Assembly (NCBI RefSeq): GCF_001418655.1
Contig: NZ_LIQZ01000105.1
Location: 37,639-101,638 of the forward strand
Length of the DNA: 64,000 nt
Reading direction: 5' to 3'
DNA from: Streptomyces phaeochromogenes
GTDB lineage: Bacteria; Actinomycetota; Actinomycetes; Streptomycetales; Streptomycetaceae
Under the pieces are notes generated by a model, which ran no database searches, had not been told where the DNA came from, and was given only the letters and a program-made list of their open reading frames with translations. Of the stretch, positions 53,586 to 61,964 are shown one piece after another; positions within the stretch are counted from its first letter, which is position 1; every line of letters begins with the position of its first letter. The position numbers were made by a program, and so were the translations under genes.

Positions 53586-53601
53586 CAGCGAAGGAAAGAC
53601 G

Positions 53602-55155
53602 ATGAAAGTTGCCTGCATCGGCGCAGGTCCCGGAGGACTGTTCTTCGCCACACTGCTGAAGCGGAGCCTGCCTGGCGCCGATGTCGTGGTCTTCGAACGC
53701 AACCGTCCCGACGACACGTTCGGCTTCGGAGTGGTCTTCTCCGACGCCACACTCGACGCCATCGACAACGCCGACCCCGTCCTGAGTGAGGCGTTGGACA
53801 AGCACGGCAGGCACTGGGACGACATCGAGGTCCGCGTACACGGCGCACGGGAGCGGGTCGGAGGCATGGGCATGGCGGCCGTGGCCCGCAAGACGCTGCT
53901 CGGCCTGTTGCAGGAGAGGGCTCGCGCCGAGGGCGTGTCGACGCGCTTCCAGCACGAGGTCCGCGACCCCGCCGAACTGGACGACTTCGATCTGGTCGTC
54001 GTGTGCGACGGCGCCAACAGTCGCCTCCGCACCCTGTTCGCCGACGACTTCGGACCGACCGCCGAGGTGGCCACCGCGAAGTTCATCTGGTTCGGCACCC
54101 CGTACATGTTCGACGGGCTCACCTTCGTCCACCAGGACGGCCCCCACGGTGTCTTCGCCGCCCACGCCTATCCCATCAGCGACTCGCTGAGCACCTTCAT
54201 CGTCGAGACCGACGCCGACTCCTGGGCCAGGGCCGGACTCGACGCCTTCGATCCCTCGACCCCGCCGGGCACGAGCGACGAGAAGACCAAGAGCTATCTG
54301 GAAGACCTGTTCCGCGAGCAGATCGACGGGCACACACTGGTCGGCAACAACTCCCGCTGGGCCAACTTCGCCACCCGCAGGGCCCGTTCATGGCGACGGG
54401 GAAAGTGGGTGCTCCTCGGCGACGCGGCGCACACCGCGCACTTCTCCGTCGGGTCCGGCACCAAGATGGCCATGGAGGACGCGGTCGCGCTGGCCGAGGC
54501 ACTGGGGGAGGCGCCGCACAGCGTGCCGGAGGCACTCGAGACCTACGAGACGCGCCGCCGCCCCAAGGTCGAGAAGATCCAGAACTCGGCGCGGCCCAGC
54601 CTCTCGTGGTGGGAGCACTTCGGCCGCTACGTCCGCTCGTTCGACGATCCGACGCAGTTCGCCTTCCACTTCCTCACCCGCAGCATCCCGCGCGGCAAAC
54701 TAGCCGTGCGCGACGCGGCGTACGTGGACCGCGTCGACGGATGGTGGCGACAGCGCCACGAGACGGTGCCCCTGGAGACACCCTTCCGTGGAGGGCCGTT
54801 CCGGCTTCCGTCGCGCCGGGTGACAGCCGCCGACGACCTTCTGACCGGAACCGACGGCACTGACATCCCGATGGTCCCGTTCAGCGGTCAGTCGTCGTGC
54901 GCGGGCGTGTGGATCGACGCCCCGGACACCGAGGAGGGGGTGCCGCTCGCCCTCGACCAGGTGCGTGAGACGGCAGAGGCGGGCGCCCCGCTCGTCGGCA
55001 TACGCGGCGGTACGACGCTGACCCGGGTACTGGTCGCGGAGGGGGCCCGACTCACTCACGGCCTGCCCGCCGCGGTCATCGGCGCGTACGACGACGACAG
55101 CGCGACCACACTCCTGCTGTCCGGCCGGGCCGACCTCGTCGGAGGCACCAAGTGA
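53602..55155 (+). CDS. sdgC: Salicylyl-CoA 5-hydroxylase
   Basis: A 517-residue group A FAD monooxygenase: MKVACIGAGPGGLFFATLLK (GxGxxG), WVLLGDAAHTAHFSVGSGTK (GD motif), with the start of the DG-like region VVVCDGANSRLRTLF. It resembles salicylyl-CoA and benzoyl/anthraniloyl-CoA hydroxylases rather than free-acid hydroxylases. It would give gentisyl-CoA, whose thioester is then hydrolysed. It sits in the sdg gene order next to the CoA ligases. Confidence 0.88.
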   Translation: MKVACIGAGPGGLFFATLLKRSLPGADVVVFERNRPDDTFGFGVVFSDATLDAIDNADPVLSEALDKHGRHWDDIEVRVHGARERVGGMGMAAVARKTLLGLLQERARAEGVSTRFQHEVRDPAELDDFDLVVVCDGANSRLRTLFADDFGPTAEVATAKFIWFGTPYMFDGLTFVHQDGPHGVFAAHAYPISDSLSTFIVETDADSWARAGLDAFDPSTPPGTSDEKTKSYLEDLFREQIDGHTLVGNNSRWANFATRRARSWRRGKWVLLGDAAHTAHFSVGSGTKMAMEDAVALAEALGEAPHSVPEALETYETRRRPKVEKIQNSARPSLSWWEHFGRYVRSFDDPTQFAFHFLTRSIPRGKLAVRDAAYVDRVDGWWRQRHETVPLETPFRGGPFRLPSRRVTAADDLLTGTDGTDIPMVPFSGQSSCAGVWIDAPDTEEGVPLALDQVRETAEAGAPLVGIRGGTTLTRVLVAEGARLTHGLPAAVIGAYDDDSATTLLLSGRADLVGGTK

Positions 55156-57212
55156 CCGCCATCGATGCACTGTTCGCGCCCCGTGCCATCGCCGTGCTCG
55201 GTGCGTCGGCCACACCTGGAAAGCTCGGCTCTGCGATGACCGACTCCCTCGCCTCGTTCCCCGGACCGGTGATGAAGGTCAACGCCGGCCGGCCGGATCC
55301 CGGCCAGGGCTTCTTCGCGACCGTCGCCGAGGCTGCCGAGGCCCATGGCATTGCACCGGACCTGGTGGTGTCCTGCATCCCGGCCGCCGCCACCGCCGGG
55401 GCCGTCCGGGACGCGGCGGCTGCCGGCGCTCGTGCCGCCCTGGTGTGCGCCGGCGGTTTCGCCGAAGCCGGCGGCGACGGTGCGCTGCTGCAACAGGCGT
55501 TGGCCGAGGTGGTGCGGGACACCGGCATCCGTGTCCTGGGGCCCAACACCTCAGGCTTCCTCGCCCCCCACCGACGACTGACGGCCAGCTTCGTCCCGGG
55601 CGTGGCCGACCTGGAACCGGGCCCGGTGGCGGTCGTGGCCGCCAGCGGCGGCGTGAATCACGCGTTGGCCTTCGCCCTGGCCGAGGCCGGCGTCGGTCTG
55701 CGCCTCGGGGTCGGGCTGGGCAACAGCCTGGACGTCACCCAGGCCGACGTCCTGGGCCACCTTGCCGAGGACGACGCCGTACGGGCCGTCGCCCTGCATG
55801 TGGAGACCGCTGCGGAAGGCCGCCGCCTCACCGAGGCCGTGCGCCGCCTGACCGGTCATGTCCCCGTCGTGGCCCTGGTCGTGGGCCGCAGCGACATCGG
55901 CGACTTCGCCCGCTCCCACACCGGCGCCCTGGCCACCTCCTGGCGCGTGACACGGACGGCCCTGCGCCAGGCCGGAGCCGTCCTCGTGGACGACGAACGC
56001 GGCCTCGTCGACGCCGTCGCAGCCCTCAGCCGGGTACGGCTCCCGGCCAACCCACGTCCAGGCATCGGCCTGGTCACCGCACAGGCCGGACCTGGCCTGC
56101 TGCTCACCGACGACCTGCGCTCCCACGGCATCCAGGTTCCGCCACTGGTCGAACGGACGGTGAAGGAGCTGCGCGAGCTGCTCCCCGCCCTCACCTACCT
56201 CAACAATCCCGTCGACACCGGCCGCCCCTCGCCCGCGCTCACGCAGGTCGTGGAGCGGGTCTCGGAGGATCCCGGCATCGACGTCACCGCTGTCTACGGG
56301 CTGCTGGAACCCACGGCCGTCGACCTTTCGGCCGCGCTGGCCGCCGCCCGCACGGCCACCCCGCTCGTCGCCGTCGTCGGCGGACCCGCGGAACAGGCGC
56401 GGCAGACCCGACGACAACTCGGCGAAGCCGGCATCCCTTGCGCGGCCACACCGGCCTCCGGAGCGGCCATGGTCCGCGCGCTCGTCGAGGACGCGGCGGC
56501 CCGCGCCCGCTTGGAGGCCACCGTGGTCACCGCGCCGGGTGCACCCGCTCTGCTCCTGTCCGGCCCTGTCGACGAGCACACCGCCAAGGGAGTCCTCGCG
56601 GACCTGGGCATCCGTACGCCCGTACGACGGGTGTGCGCCGACCCCGCCGCGGCGCACGCGGCACTCGATGAGCTCGGCGGACCGGTCGTCGTGAAGATCC
56701 TCGACGCGGAGATCCTGCACAAGACGGAGGTCGGCGGGGTCCAGATCGGCATCCGCACGCACCAGGAGCTCGACGACGCGCTCGCCCGCATGCCCGCAAG
56801 CCCCGCACTCCTGGTCGAGCAGATGGCCCCCACGGGCCCCGAACTCATCGTCGGTGTACGCCGCGACCCGGTCTTCGGCCCCGTCCTGGCGCTGGGTGCC
56901 GGCGGAACGGCCGCCGAAATCCTCGGCGACATCTCCCTGCGCCTCGCGCCCCTGCCCACACACGAGGCCCACGCAATGCTCGACGAACTCGCCACCCGCG
57001 ACATGTTCCTCGGCGCGCGCGGCGCCACCCCGGTCGACCGCGCGCGACTCACTCACGTGCTGCTCGCCCTCTCCTCCCTCGCCGCCGACAACGCCGTAAC
57101 CGAGTGCGAGATCAACCCCCTGCGCGTTCTGCCCGACGGCGATGTCGTCGCGCTCGACGCCGTACTGCTACTGCGTGACCCCCGGGATCAAGGAGGATCC
57201 GACGATGCGTGA
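55152..57212 (+). CDS. sdgB: Acyl-CoA synthetase, ADP-forming type (salicylyl-CoA synthetase-like)
   Basis: A 686-residue protein: N-terminal CoA-binding domain (RAIAVLGASATPGKLGSAMT), succinyl-CoA-ligase-like domains with the phospho-His loop FARSHTGALATSWR, and a C-terminal ATP-grasp domain (VVVKILDAEILHKTEVGGVQ). Coupled by GTGA to the hydroxylase. In the sdg scheme it transfers the salicylyl group to CoA after adenylation. The phospho-His and ATP-grasp residues are intact, so an independent ADP-forming reaction is possible. Confidence 0.85.
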   Translation: MTAIDALFAPRAIAVLGASATPGKLGSAMTDSLASFPGPVMKVNAGRPDPGQGFFATVAEAAEAHGIAPDLVVSCIPAAATAGAVRDAAAAGARAALVCAGGFAEAGGDGALLQQALAEVVRDTGIRVLGPNTSGFLAPHRRLTASFVPGVADLEPGPVAVVAASGGVNHALAFALAEAGVGLRLGVGLGNSLDVTQADVLGHLAEDDAVRAVALHVETAAEGRRLTEAVRRLTGHVPVVALVVGRSDIGDFARSHTGALATSWRVTRTALRQAGAVLVDDERGLVDAVAALSRVRLPANPRPGIGLVTAQAGPGLLLTDDLRSHGIQVPPLVERTVKELRELLPALTYLNNPVDTGRPSPALTQVVERVSEDPGIDVTAVYGLLEPTAVDLSAALAAARTATPLVAVVGGPAEQARQTRRQLGEAGIPCAATPASGAAMVRALVEDAAARARLEATVVTAPGAPALLLSGPVDEHTAKGVLADLGIRTPVRRVCADPAAAHAALDELGGPVVVKILDAEILHKTEVGGVQIGIRTHQELDDALARMPASPALLVEQMAPTGPELIVGVRRDPVFGPVLALGAGGTAAEILGDISLRLAPLPTHEAHAMLDELATRDMFLGARGATPVDRARLTHVLLALSSLAADNAVTECEINPLRVLPDGDVVALDAVLLLRDPRDQGGSDDA

Positions 57213-58863
57213 GGGATTCGTCCCCTGGCCCAAGGAAGCGGCCGACCGCTACCGCGAGGCCGGGTACTGGCGTGGCAGGCCGCTCGGTTCGTACCTCCAC
57301 GAATGGGCCGAGACCTATGGCGACGCGGTGGCCGTCGTGGACGGCGACACCCGCCTGACCTACCGTCAACTCGTCCACCGCGCCGACGGATTGGCGTGCC
57401 GCCTCCTGGACTCCGGCCTCCACCCTGGTGACGCGATGCTCGTCCAGCTGCCCAACGGCTGGGAATTCGTCACACTCACCCTGGCCTGTCTGCGAGCGGG
57501 CATCGCCCCCGTGATGGCGATGCCCGCGCACCGCGGCCACGAACTGCGCTACCTGGCAGCCCATGCCGAGGTCACCTCGATCGCCGTACCGGACAGGCTG
57601 GGCGACTTCGATCACCAGGCACTGGGGCGGGAGGTCGCCGAAGCCACGCCGAGCGTACGGCTGCTGCTCGTCGCGGGTGGCACGGTCGACACCGATGCCA
57701 CGGATCTGCGCGCCCTGGCCGACCCGGCCGACGACCCGGCCGCCGCACAGGCCCGGCTCGACGACATCGCTCCGGACAGCGGCGACATCGCCGTCTTCCT
57801 GCTCTCCGGCGGTACGACCGGACTGCCGAAGCTCATCACCCGCACTCACGACGACTACGAGTACAACGCGCGGCGCAGCGCCGAGGTGTGCGGCCTCGAC
57901 TCGGACACCGTCTACTTGGTGGCCTTGCCCGCCGGGCACAACTTTCCCCTGGCCTGCCCCGGGATTCTGGGCACCCTCATGAACGGTGGCCGTGTGGTGC
58001 TGGCCCGGACCCCGGACCCCGACAAGGTCCTGCCGCTGATGGCCGCCGAGGGTGTGACGGCCACCGCAGCTGTGCCGGCCGTCGTCCAGCGCTGGATCGA
58101 CGCCGTGTCCTCCGGCCGCCACGCCGCCCCACCCGCGCTACGACTGCTGCAGGTCGGTGGCGCCCGCCTCGCCCCGGAGGTGGCCCGCCGCGCCGAACCG
58201 GTGCTCGGCGGCACGCTCCAGCAGGTGTTCGGCATGGCGGAGGGGCTGCTGAACTACACGCGCCCCGACGACCCCGACTACATCAAGATCGAAACCCAGG
58301 GGCGCCCCATGTGCCCGGACGACGAAATCCTGCTCGTCGACGCCTCCGACAATCCCGTGCCCCCCGGAAGCATGGGCGCCCTCCTCACCCGCGGCCCGTA
58401 CACCCCACGCGGCTACTACCGGGCTGACGAGCACAACGCCCGTGCGTTCACCCCCGACGGCTGGTATCGCACCGGCGACATCGTCCGGCTGCACCCTTCG
58501 GGCAACCTCGTCGTCGAAGGACGAGACAAGGACCTCATCAACCGAGGCGGCGAGAAGATATCCGCCGAAGAGGTCGAGAACCTCATCTACTGCCTGCCTG
58601 GTGTCGCCCGCGTCGCCGCCGTCGCGAAGCCCGACCCGGACCTGGGCGAGCGGGTGTGCGTGGTGGTGGTCCTCGAACCCGGCACTGACCTGACCCTCGA
58701 ATCGGTCCGCGTCGCCCTCACCACGATGCAGGTGGCCCGCTACAAACTCCCCGAGGACCTGCTGGTCTTGGACGAACTTCCGCTGACGAAGGTGGGCAAG
58801 ATCGACAAGAAGCGTCTGCGGGAAGTCGTCCGTGGCAAGGCAAACCCCGTCGAGACGGTGTGA
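57205..58863 (+). CDS. sdgA: Salicylyl-AMP ligase (acyl-adenylate ligase)
   Basis: A 552-residue ANL-family ligase, close in type to 2,3-dihydroxybenzoate-AMP ligases (EntE/DhbE). A3 core: FLLSGGTTGLPKLITRTHDD; A5 region: LQQVFGMAEGLLNYTRPDD; A7: GWYRTGDIVRLH; A8 hinge: GRDKDLINRGGEKISAEEVE; A10 Lys: PLTKVGKIDKKRLRE. It adenylates salicylate. The ATG at 57205 after AAGGAGG overlaps the end of the upstream gene by 8 bp. It is the last gene before a 19-bp hairpin. Confidence 0.92.
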   Translation: MREGFVPWPKEAADRYREAGYWRGRPLGSYLHEWAETYGDAVAVVDGDTRLTYRQLVHRADGLACRLLDSGLHPGDAMLVQLPNGWEFVTLTLACLRAGIAPVMAMPAHRGHELRYLAAHAEVTSIAVPDRLGDFDHQALGREVAEATPSVRLLLVAGGTVDTDATDLRALADPADDPAAAQARLDDIAPDSGDIAVFLLSGGTTGLPKLITRTHDDYEYNARRSAEVCGLDSDTVYLVALPAGHNFPLACPGILGTLMNGGRVVLARTPDPDKVLPLMAAEGVTATAAVPAVVQRWIDAVSSGRHAAPPALRLLQVGGARLAPEVARRAEPVLGGTLQQVFGMAEGLLNYTRPDDPDYIKIETQGRPMCPDDEILLVDASDNPVPPGSMGALLTRGPYTPRGYYRADEHNARAFTPDGWYRTGDIVRLHPSGNLVVEGRDKDLINRGGEKISAEEVENLIYCLPGVARVAAVAKPDPDLGERVCVVVVLEPGTDLTLESVRVALTTMQVARYKLPEDLLVLDELPLTKVGKIDKKRLREVVRGKANPVETV

Positions 58864-58941
58864 CAGTGTTCGCCGCCGCGGAGGACGGGCGGACGACTTT
58901 GCGGTGATGCTGCCGCTTCCGCTGGTCGTCCGGCGGCCCAG

Positions 58942-58986
58942 GGGTCACACGTCGCCACGCGTCGTGTGCGTGGCGACGTGTGACCC
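58942..58986. terminator. 19-bp perfect hairpin terminator
   Basis: GGGTCACACGTCGCCACGC pairs with its complement across a 7-base loop (GTCGTGT). It lies between the convergent sdgA-like and monooxygenase-like genes and can terminate both. Confidence 0.85.
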
Positions 58987-59004
58987 GGAACCGGGGAGCG
59001 GTCG

Positions 59005-59376
59005 TCATTCCCCTTCGCAGACGCCCTCGACAGCGAACTTCTGGTACAGGTGCGGGTAGGCGACGGTGCCGGCAGGGTAGCGCTCCAGGTGCGAGGCGAA
59101 CTCCGGCGTGCCGAGCGCTGCACGGAGGTGCTCGGTGGATTTCCAGACCGCGACGTTGGTGAACAGTCGGCTGCCGCCGATGCCCCGGTACAGCTGCACC
59201 GAAAGAAGGCTCCCCGACTTCTTCATGTACTCCGCGTCGTCCGTCCAGGCGGCCACAACCTCGTCCTCCTTACCTTCCGGGGCGACGAACGTGTTGATGA
59301 TGGTGACCGGGCCGGCCTTCTCCTTCTGCTGGTCGCGGAAGTGGGTGGACCCGTCGAGATTGCCGAAGCTGAGCAT
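59005..59376 (-). CDS. Antibiotic biosynthesis monooxygenase (ABM) domain protein
   Basis: A 123-residue ferredoxin-like dimeric protein. VTIINTFVAPEGKEDEVVAA starts the ABM domain; GSLLSVQLYRG and FTNVAVWKSTEHLRAAL are conserved. These small cofactor-free proteins oxidise quinones or aromatic polyketides, or degrade haem; the substrate here is unknown. ATG at 59376 after GGAGGAACC. The upstream 180 bp hold only promoter-like sequence. Convergent with the sdg operon. Confidence 0.85.
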   Translation of the reverse strand: MLSFGNLDGSTHFRDQQKEKAGPVTIINTFVAPEGKEDEVVAAWTDDAEYMKKSGSLLSVQLYRGIGGSRLFTNVAVWKSTEHLRAALGTPEFASHLERYPAGTVAYPHLYQKFAVEGVCEGE

Positions 59377-59554
59377 GGTTCCTCCATGAACTCGAGAGGG
59401 GAAGTGGGTCTACGAACCCACAGAATTCAAGTGATTCGGGACCGCGAGGCGGACAATTCCATCACTAGGGCTTGTAAGTGACTCGCGATCAATCGTCGGT
59501 CCGGGGGAGGGGCTGCGCCGCTGTTCGTCGCGTGGCCGCGCCCGTGGTGCGTTG

Positions 59555-60349
59555 TCAGGCGTGGTGCTTGTCGAGGAAGTCGGTGGTGAGCTGCAGCCAT
59601 TCGTTGGTTCGTTCCAGCATCGGCAGGTGGCCTGTGGCGATGTCCGCGAGCTGGGCGCCGGGGATGGTCTCGGCGAGTTGGCGGTGCAGAGCGGTGGAGA
59701 CGAGCCGGTCGTCGGTGGTCGAGACGACCAGGGTGGGGACGGTGATGCCGGCGAGGTCGTCCCGGACGTCGAGCCGGCCGACGAGGTCGGTCTGTTCGGA
59801 GCTGCCGTCGGCCGCGCCGGCGGCGACGTAGCCGAGGGTCTGCTGCAGTTGTTCGGCGGGCATGGATTCCAGCGCCTGGGTGCCGAGAGCCATCATGAGC
59901 TGGAATTCGGCGAGCAGTTCGCGATCGCCGGATGCGGCGATCTTGCTCCAGACCGAGGAGGCGAGAGCGAGCCGGTTGTCGCGGTGCGGGAAGGCGGCGG
60001 TCAGGACGAGTGCGGTGACGCGTTCGGGGTGGCGGGTGGCGGTGCGGATGGCGACGGGGCCGCCGAGGGAGTAGCCGGAAATGGCGAAGCGGTCGAGGCC
60101 TTCGGCGTCGGCGGCGGCGATGAGCTGGTCGGCGAGGTCGTCGACGGTCAGCGGGGTGGTGGAGCGGGGGGTGTCGCCGCTGCCGGGGTAGTCGATGCCG
60201 ACGACGGTGTGGCGGGCGGCGAGTGCTTCCAGGACGGGGCCGTAGGTGCCGGCCAGGCTGCTGCCGGCGCCGTGGGCGAGGAGCAGGCCGGGGCCGGAGC
60301 CGAGGCGGGTGCGGGCGAACGCGGGTGCGGGCAGGTTCCGAGATGACAT
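59555..60349 (-). CDS. Alpha/beta-fold hydrolase
   Basis: A 264-residue hydrolase. Oxyanion-hole LLAHGAGSSLAGTYG, nucleophile elbow FAISGYSLGGPVAIR (Ser in GYSLG), Asp in LVVSTTDDRLV, and catalytic His in ATGHLPMLE. It resembles 3-oxoadipate enol-lactonase or meta-cleavage hydrolases but could be a general esterase. Divergent from the intact TetR with three operators in the 149-bp gap, so TetR repression is very likely. Confidence 0.9.
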   Translation of the reverse strand: MSSRNLPAPAFARTRLGSGPGLLLAHGAGSSLAGTYGPVLEALAARHTVVGIDYPGSGDTPRSTTPLTVDDLADQLIAAADAEGLDRFAISGYSLGGPVAIRTATRHPERVTALVLTAAFPHRDNRLALASSVWSKIAASGDRELLAEFQLMMALGTQALESMPAEQLQQTLGYVAAGAADGSSEQTDLVGRLDVRDDLAGITVPTLVVSTTDDRLVSTALHRQLAETIPGAQLADIATGHLPMLERTNEWLQLTTDFLDKHHA

Positions 60350-60386
60350 GGCTGTTCACCTTTCGAAGGTGCACCGTGACAAGTTA

Positions 60387-60405
60387 ATCATCCAGTGCGT
60401 GTGAT
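60387..60405 (-). promoter_or_regulatory. TetR operator O1
   Basis: On the minus strand this reads ATCACACGCACTGGATGAT, the nearest site to the hydrolase start. It is the most divergent of three copies of the ATCACACG-N3-CGTATGAT motif. Confidence 0.65.
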
Positions 60406-60420
60406 TACGCTCCAAGAACT

Positions 60421-60439
60421 ATCACACGCAACGTATGAT
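60421..60439 (+). promoter_or_regulatory. TetR operator O2
   Basis: ATCACACGCAACGTATGAT is palindromic as ATCA(C/T)ACG-N3-CGT(A/G)TGAT. It is the central site and the best palindrome of the three. Confidence 0.7.
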
Positions 60440-60460
60440 TCGGATTGGATTGTGACCTCA

Positions 60461-60479
60461 ATCACACGCAATGTATGAT
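60461..60479 (+). promoter_or_regulatory. TetR operator O3
   Basis: ATCACACGCAATGTATGAT differs at one position from O2, 40 bp away centre to centre, and ends 19 bp before the tetR start. Confidence 0.7.
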
Positions 60480-60498
60480 GTGTGGGTAGGGTGGTGGC

Positions 60499-61098
60499 AT
60501 GAAGCAGCCCCTCCACCGCCGTCAGCCGACCCCGGGCAACCCGCGCGTGCAGCGCACCCGCAACCGCGTGCTGGCCGTCGCACGAGAACTGCTGCCCCAG
60601 GTCGGCCCGTCCGGGCTGACCTACGCCCTGCTCGCCGAGCGGGCCGACGTCACCCGCCAGACCCTCTACCGGCACTGGCCCACGCGAGCCGCGCTCCTCT
60701 TCGACCTCGTCCTCGAAGGCCCAGACCTCGGCACCTACCCCCAACCGGGCAACGACGTACGTGACGTGGCCACCGCCTGGCTCAAAAGCCTGCGCGCCGG
60801 CGTCAGCGTCCCGGCCGTACGCACCGCGGCACTGGCCGTCACCGCTCAGGCCGACCACGACCCCGACAGCGCCCGGGCACTCGTCCGCATCAGCGAAGAC
60901 CGCTACACCGGCTTCAACCAACTGCTGGAGCCTTCGGGCATCCAGATCAGCGAGGACGAGTTCACCCTGCTCTACGGGCCCGTCCTGGCCCGCCTCTTCC
61001 TCGACCGCGGCCAGGTCACCGACGCCTTCATCGACGCCGTCGTCACCCAGTGGCTCACCACGCTCCAGCACGCCGACACACCGCGAGACTTCCAGTAG
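60499..61098 (+). CDS. TetR-family regulator (intact copy)
   Basis: A 199-residue TetR protein. HTH: VLAVARELLPQVGPSGLTYA, LLAERADVTRQTLYRHWPTR. The ligand domain runs LFDLVLEGPDLGTYPQPGND to TDAFIDAVVTQWLTTLQHAD. Divergent from the alpha/beta hydrolase across three operators. A truncated copy lacking the start, the operators and the last 25 residues lies inverted at 16.6-17.1 kb, differing by only three residues in the shared part. Confidence 0.94.
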   Translation: MKQPLHRRQPTPGNPRVQRTRNRVLAVARELLPQVGPSGLTYALLAERADVTRQTLYRHWPTRAALLFDLVLEGPDLGTYPQPGNDVRDVATAWLKSLRAGVSVPAVRTAALAVTAQADHDPDSARALVRISEDRYTGFNQLLEPSGIQISEDEFTLLYGPVLARLFLDRGQVTDAFIDAVVTQWLTTLQHADTPRDFQ

Positions 61099-61964
61099 TA
61101 GTCACCGAGGGGTCTTGACGGAGACCAACCGGAACAACCGCGTTCAGGCAGCGAAAGCGGACTCGTGTCAATCCGTCGTCGCCCCCGTCGAGTTGAGGCT
61201 CCCAAGAGCTGACCACCACTCCTGACGGACCCGTCCGAGTCAGTCTCGCGTTCGTCGTACGAGTCAGGTGGCAGCACCTGGCCCTCCGTGTCAGCTTCCT
61301 CAGCACGGCGGCCGGGGCGGCACCTGAATCTGGAAGAAGCAGGAGACCGCCTCGGGAAGTGGGCGTCAGTCCGGCGCCTGGCTTCATGGAAGCTTCATGA
61401 GCCGAGCGGTACGTGCTTTATGGGGCGGCTGTTGTCTGGCGGTCATGCACGCACTCCTCATCCCGCCGGTGGACAGCGTTGGTCACCCTGCCGTGCGGCA
61501 CCTGACGACGGCGGTTGACACCGCGCTGTCCGGCTCCGCTGTGATCGGCGCGCTCCTGCGTCCGGGGTCGTCCAAGCACGTGGATTCCGCTGGGCAGGAG
61601 GTCGGCGATGACGCGCTGCGGGACGGAACCGCCGGCCTGTTCACCAGGGTGAGGGCGGCGGCGTTGCTCGCGGGTCCGCTCCGCAGCCGCCTGCCGGCCG
61701 GTGCGGCTACGTCGGCGCCATCGGGATCCCACGCATGACTGTCGGATCGACCTGTTGGCGGCGACTGGCCGGGCCGAGGAGCGGCCTACCCGCTTGCGCT
61801 CCCGTATCGGCCTGGACCTCGCGCATACCCGCCTGCGGAGAGGGCGGCCCTCATCACGGCGGGGACCATCGCGTCCTGCGCGGGCCCTGCCCGGCCTGGC
61901 GACGGCGCCGTGACGCACGCACATACGACCTGACTCGCACCCAGAATGAAGAGGGGAACTTGAA
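61099..61964. other. Intergenic stretch, no recognised gene
   Basis: An 866-bp gap. Open frames in it show neither the expected GC third-position pattern nor any family similarity that I can see. It contains two direct 11-bp units beginning GCTTCATG at 61381 and 61392, of the spacing used by OmpR/PhoP-type regulators. A ribosome site (GAGGGGAA) near its end belongs to the next gene. Confidence 0.6.

Noticed and set aside
61397..61738. 113-codon frame in the 61-62 kb gap
   Set aside because: Third-position base use is mixed, unlike neighbours, there is no ribosome site, and no family is recognised.
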